A stretch of 64,000 nucleotides of DNA, from contig CM063503.1 of assembly GCA_032207245.1 (NCBI GenBank), positions 109,770,850 through 109,834,849 on the forward strand, read 5' to 3'. Shown here in pieces: positions 59,421 to 64,000 of the stretch. Under the pieces are notes generated by a model. The model was given only the letters and a program-made list of their open reading frames with translations. It was not told the origin of the DNA and ran no database searches. This DNA is from Pardosa pseudoannulata (taxonomy: Eukaryota; Arthropoda; Arachnida; Araneae; Lycosidae). Each line of letters starts with the position of its first letter. Position 1 is the stretch's first letter. Made by a program: the position numbers and the translations under genes.

Positions 59421-62400
59421 GTATTAGGCTTTATTACTGAAATAGGTTTATACCAGGTTTACGGGAATATTACCCTTAAAGAGTAAGTTTGTTTCATTCT
59501 GCGATACTTAAAGAATTCTGTGACAATAGTTAAGGTATTGGCACATACATTTTGTTAGTTTTTTCCCCAGTGAAAGTAAATTTGAGCAAGCAATTCTTCC
59601 TTTTGTCAATTGTTTTCTTTAAACATTTTGAAATAGTTAATATACAGCAGAAACTTGTAGCTTACAAGAAAAAAAATGGGAGCAAAAAAGCAAAAAAAGT
59701 AACTATGTAAATTGTGAAGATGTTAAGCCAAAAGAAATTGTAAATTTTTAAAGCTGATTTTAGTGCTTTGTTTTTAGTTACGTATTCTTTGAGGAACATC
59801 TTAAAGCTTTTCTCTCTGAATTTATTCATGTGTTTTTCTTTCTGCAGCTCTTAAGTAAAGATTTTGGATAGGGATTGCCAGAAAAAAATATTTTTTTACT
59901 CAATACACAATAGTTCTGTTTAATTCTGATTACTAAGAGACTACATATGATAGACTAATATTTTTAATGAAATATTACTTAAATTTTCTACATAAGAGTA
60001 AAAACAAAAGTAGTTTGTCCTTAACAACGGAAGTTTTTTATAGGAAATGCATTGTGTTTCTATAGTAGCTTAAGCATCTCACAAGTTTTAAATGTTCAAA
60101 ATTCAAAAGCATTTTATAGCAGATCCTTTTTATACAATTCTCAACATAAAAAATGCTCTGAAAAATTCCTTACACTCGATGTATAGCCTGAATTATACAG
60201 TTTATTAAAAAATTCATAGTTCGTTGAGCTTCCCTGGTTTGGTATATCAAAAGTATAATTTTCACTGCTATGATTTGATATTACGTATTGCTACGTATAG
60301 TGAATAATTATAAAAAGCGGAGATAACTAACCCCATTGGATCCAAGAGCAAGAAGAGTATATTACTTTAAGTCGAAGAATTTCTTTCGCTAGGAAAAGCC
60401 CTATTGGTGTGAAAGAACTACTTTTACCTCACAATAGCTCATTGTAATTTGAAAGCAGGGACCAAGTAGAAAACTCCCTAGACTTGAACTGCCACTTTAA
60501 GAAATATCTTCAAAGTTTGAAAACATTCTGACCACGAACTTAGTTCACTTGCCCTTGCTGCCGCTAGTGAACAAACATTTGGCTATCATGGACTTTAAAA
60601 TCCCCTGAATATGTGATGACGCCATTGACAATTGAACTATCTCGGCTCTAATATTGCCTTCATTCATAAGACAGAGGATAGTTGAAGAGGTTTATCATAC
60701 CACTGTATTAACATTACTCCCTACATAAGGTTTATACATGAACACACAAGCCTTGGTTTGGGATTAAACTTGAGCCTACTTCATGTGGAAGAGTAAAATA
60801 CTAATCACTTTTAAATATTAGAAAAGATGCGTTATGTAAACTAAAATTAAAATCAATCCTACAACCATGTGTTTGTGAAAAGTTTAGCGGAAACTAAGCT
60901 GCTTAACCTCTAATAATTCATTTCAAGCCGATAGTGAAGAACTGAAATTTGATTTAGTTACGTATTTACTTTTGTATTTACATATTTCCGAGACTATGGT
61001 TGGAACACTTTGCCTTCATCATTGTTAGTCTGTGACTTCTATTAAACACTAGGTACATTTTGTAATAACACAAACGACTATACATTGAGTAAAAACGTAA
61101 GTGTGGTGGAATTCAAAGTGAAATAAAATAATTCAATAATGTGAGATTATTGCATTAATGATTCATATGACTTATCCAACAGATATCCAGAATATATTGA
61201 AAAATGTTAGGCAGAAAATTGCTCTTTTAAATGAAAGCAAAAAAGCTTTGGCAGCTGTACCGTCAAGCCAACACCTAATTTTAAAACATGGGAAGACATC
61301 CAACAAAAATATAAGGAAAATGTAGAAGATAAAGTCATTCAAAAATTTTTAAACTTTAAAGATAAGTGGAAAACTAGAGATTAGGCGAAGACCATGTGCA
61401 TTAAGCCTTCAAAGAATCTCTAAATATACTACGTCCATCAAGAAACGAGACCATGTCCATCTAAAATGATTTCATACTTTGAAACACTTATATGCATGGA
61501 GTATCAGACGATTATTGCCATCTAAAACTACACAGTGTTAAAAGTATGAGCGGCTTGACTGAAAGGAAACTAGGAAAGACTGTAAAACAACAATCTTAGA
61601 CATATTGAAGCAAGGACATTGTAATTCCGAATGTAAATACAGAAGTGTACAAAATATCGTCTTTAGTGTATTCAAACTCAGACGTTATTTATAAATTTCA
61701 TTTTATAAACATATGCTTTCTTTCAACGATTGCCAAACTATATTGAAATCCAATTATGCCGATCTGGTCAGGTTTCATTATATTCGAAATATTGGTGATA
61801 TTTTTTTTTTCAAATGTAACCTCTGACAACCTGAAAATCATACAAAATAAAAAGATATATGTCTTTAACATTACGATGCTACATATATAAAGTACAATGT
61901 TTCATAGCATAGGAAGAAAAAAATCTAAAATTTGTCAAAAGTTATGTGAAATGGTAAAAATATCTAATTAAAACTTATTTTTAATTACCAAAAATGGATA
62001 TTTTTATCATTCGCGTTTAATAATGTAACTAATAAATATTTGTTACATTTCATTCTCTAACTTTACATGCAAAATATTTTGAATGTATGTTTATGTATAC
62101 ATATATCCATTGTAATATGAAGTCAAAATTCAGAGCAATAAAAACCAGTTAATTCAAATTTCAGAACAAAACTTTTTGGTACAACATTAAGACTATAAAC
62201 AGTTAATAGTTTATAATGCACCAACCTTTGCCCTCATATCGTTCTGAAGCAAAGCCTTTAAATATACTAATAAGGAAAGAAGGAGGATTGAAAAGACGCA
62301 AAATTAAATCTAATCACAAAAAGGAAGAATTGAAAATAAATGTTAACGTGAAAGTAAAAGCCAAACGCTGCAGTAAGAACCAAAGAATGAAGTAAGCCTC

Positions 62401-62600
62401 AACAAAATTTTAAAAAAGTATAAATTGAAATTAGAAAGCACCAGTTGCCAAAATCAAAGCACAAAAACAGGTTACAAACGTAAAGCAAAATTTATTGAAC
62501 CAGTGTTTAAACTCCAATTGAAAATATAAACTCAAAATGAAGTGAAAAAAAATCTGAGGGTCCTATGGCCAACTGCAAGACACTACCACCATCTGGAGGG
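59421..62600. other. No gene recognised
   Basis: AT-rich; only weak chance matches. Confidence 0.4.
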
Positions 62601-62609
62601 AATGTCTTA

Positions 62610-62753
62610 GGGGCGATCCCACCAAAGTCGTTTAAACGCTATCCTCGATTAATCTCGGTTTAAACGGAGAATTGCGTTCCCCGATTGGTTGGCGCCAAGG
62701 TTAATGATGGCTAATCGTAGTTAGCCGTTAAACGACTTTGGTAGGACCGGCTT
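62610..62753. mobile_element. Harbinger-like MITE (144 bp), TTA duplication
   Basis: Ends GATCCCACCAAAGTCGTTTA and the reverse complement of TAAACGACTTTGGTAGGACC are inverted repeats. TTA at 62607-62609 and 62754-62756 fits a 3-bp duplication typical of PIF/Harbinger. Non-coding. Confidence 0.75.
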
Positions 62754-63039
62754 TTAAAGACGTCGAAGATAGCAGACGGTAAAACAGCCTTGGCGGAGGA
62801 TGGCTTTAGAAGCGGTTTTTATCCAAAGATCAAAGACAGCCAAATGCGCAACTAAAATGCGCAGTACACCCTATCGACAGATCCACGCATTCCACTCATT
62901 TAGTGGACCGGGTATGTGGATGCAACCCGAAACCATCGTCCAAAGTCCCCAACAGGATGTGGTGAACAATTGGCCATAGTGTGGAGGTTACATTGAAAGA
63001 ATAACAAGTAATAACTACAGTAGTTGCATGTGCTTATTA

Positions 63040-63174
63040 GGGCCGGTCTGATTAAAGTCGTTTAATACCTAACCGTGATTAATTTCTGTTTAAACGAAGA
63101 ATTGCGTCCCAGCATTGGTTGCTGTCGTGGGTTAATCGTGGGTAGTCGTTAAAGGACTTTGTTGAGACCGGAAT
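63040..63174. mobile_element. Second Harbinger-like MITE copy (135 bp)
   Basis: Same inverted ends (GGGCCGGTCT left, AGACCGGAAT right) and similar interior, more diverged. Flanks TTA (63037-63039) and TGA (63175-63177) differ at one base. Confidence 0.7.
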
Positions 63175-63179
63175 TGAGT

Positions 63180-63515
63180 GTTTAAATAAATCAGTGATTA
63201 AATTCTTCACTATAAAACCACAAATATGTTGACTTTGTAAAGCTAATGTTATTGGCAGATTTGTAAAAACCACAAATAATGTATTTAACTCAATGTGTTT
63301 AAAAAACAATTGAATGATCCTAATTTTTAGTTTATTTTATAAATTTATTCAGTATAAATTTATCATAGTTGTAACTGAATTAAGTTTATACTACACCAAA
63401 TATGAGTTCAGATTATTCCTTTTTTAAAGAGTGAATTACGAAGGTTAGACCACCAATGAGAAAATTTATTGATTTTAAAGTTATAGCTATCTTTTTGTCA
63501 TAAATTTTAGTTACA
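63180..63515. other. No gene recognised
   Basis: AT-rich and non-coding by eye. Confidence 0.4.
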
Positions 63516-63521
63516 CACACA

Positions 63522-64000
63522 TATACCGCGTAGCCATAATTAAACTAACATTGCTCACAGTGTTCTGTAGCGCGATCTATTTGCGAGAATGACGAAACAT
63601 TTTGTAGGAAGATCAAACAAGACGGGGGACGAAGGATTCCGCGAAAAAACAGATTAGTTCCAAAAATCACAGCTAGGGGAATATTTTTCGCTGTGTAATA
63701 GAAAATAGAGTGTTAACAAATACAAATCAATACAGATATTAATTTCTTAATTGTGCCAATGGATGTAACTTGAAATTTCAATAAAAAACTTCTTCTTCTG
63801 CTCAGCGTACGTGATATTGCAGATCACGTGACTTTATCGGTGTTTATGTAGATTTTACGGTTTTTTAAATGTGTTGCCATATTGCACTTGAACTAAATCC
63901 GAAAATGTGCATAATAAAGGTAACTTTATTCCGTATACATTTGCATTTGTTGCATAAAACACTGTGAGCACTGTCAGTTTAATTATCCCCATCCGGTGTA
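63522..64000. mobile_element. Element with ~43-bp inverted terminal repeats (Tc1/mariner-like MITE?)
   Basis: The left end (63522-63564) contains ATAATTAAACTAACATTGCT then CACAGTGTT. The right end (63958-64000), reverse-complemented, has ATAATTAAACTGACAGTGCT then CACAGTGTT. They match at most positions. A TA lies at both outer edges. The 390-bp interior shows no coding region. Long inverted repeats with TA suggest Tc1/mariner; the window ends at the right terminus, so the duplication cannot be verified. Confidence 0.7.

Noticed and set aside
60460..60660. Another tRNA-derived SINE
   Set aside because: GAACTATCTCGGC-like strings do not align with A and B boxes at suitable spacing.
1..64000. 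CRISPR arrays, operons or phage defence systems
   Set aside because: The window is eukaryotic; repeats found are transposon ends or minisatellite units, not spaced direct repeats.

Overview
This is an AT-rich eukaryotic window, almost certainly from an arthropod and possibly an arachnid (the lineage is inferred from the mix of mobile elements, not proven). There is no intact host gene, operon, CRISPR array or prokaryotic feature. It is a graveyard of transposable elements. The dominant family is a non-LTR retrotransposon of the I-like type: ORF1 with three zinc knuckles, then ORF2 with apurinic-type endonuclease, reverse transcriptase (RT), RNase H and a C-terminal CCHC motif. At least a dozen copies occur on both strands. 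All end in a (CCAA)n tail preceded by a small stem-loop, and the full-length ones begin with a shared (C)CCCTCAGGGGG hairpin-bearing leader.

Layout. 1-1620: 3' end of an I-like element (+). 1860-5160: degraded protein-primed family-B DNA polymerase of a Polinton/Maverick (-), split by a solo LTR; a second polymerase fragment lies at 9190-9900. 5391-7560: decayed piggyBac-like element with an expanded coding minisatellite. 10222-13730: piggyBac C-terminus fused to a jockey-type element that lacks its 3' half. 14236-14752: Gypsy integrase remnant. 14755-15895: I-like RT fragment. 15896-17320: piggyBac transposase remnant. 18631-20701: a multi-exon MADF-type pseudogene (-) with a CCAAT box, the only host-gene-like locus.

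21603-27575 is a nearly complete I-like element with a perfect 12-bp target-site duplication (TSD), inserted into a DNA transposon copy (20828-21602 plus 27588 onward). 27934-28900 is the 5' end of another copy (+), which runs into a 100-N assembly gap. 29001-34509 is a third near-complete copy (-) whose 1257-codon ORF2 frame is open except for a one-base lesion at its start.

The right half is sparse and older: an R1-like RT fragment (35155-36265), an unusual YLDD-type RT fragment (39931-40420), many 5'-truncated I-like copies (two with perfect TSDs), a perfect 85-bp palindrome (40509-40593), and a nested complex at 51740-55357 where an old element received two younger I-like copies and a piggyBac MITE. 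Further on are two tRNA-derived SINE copies (a third lies at 41535), two Harbinger-like MITEs and a long terminal-inverted-repeat element at the window's right edge. How the parts work together is a history of insertion into insertion; the autonomous I-like copies would have supplied the machinery that mobilised the truncated ones.
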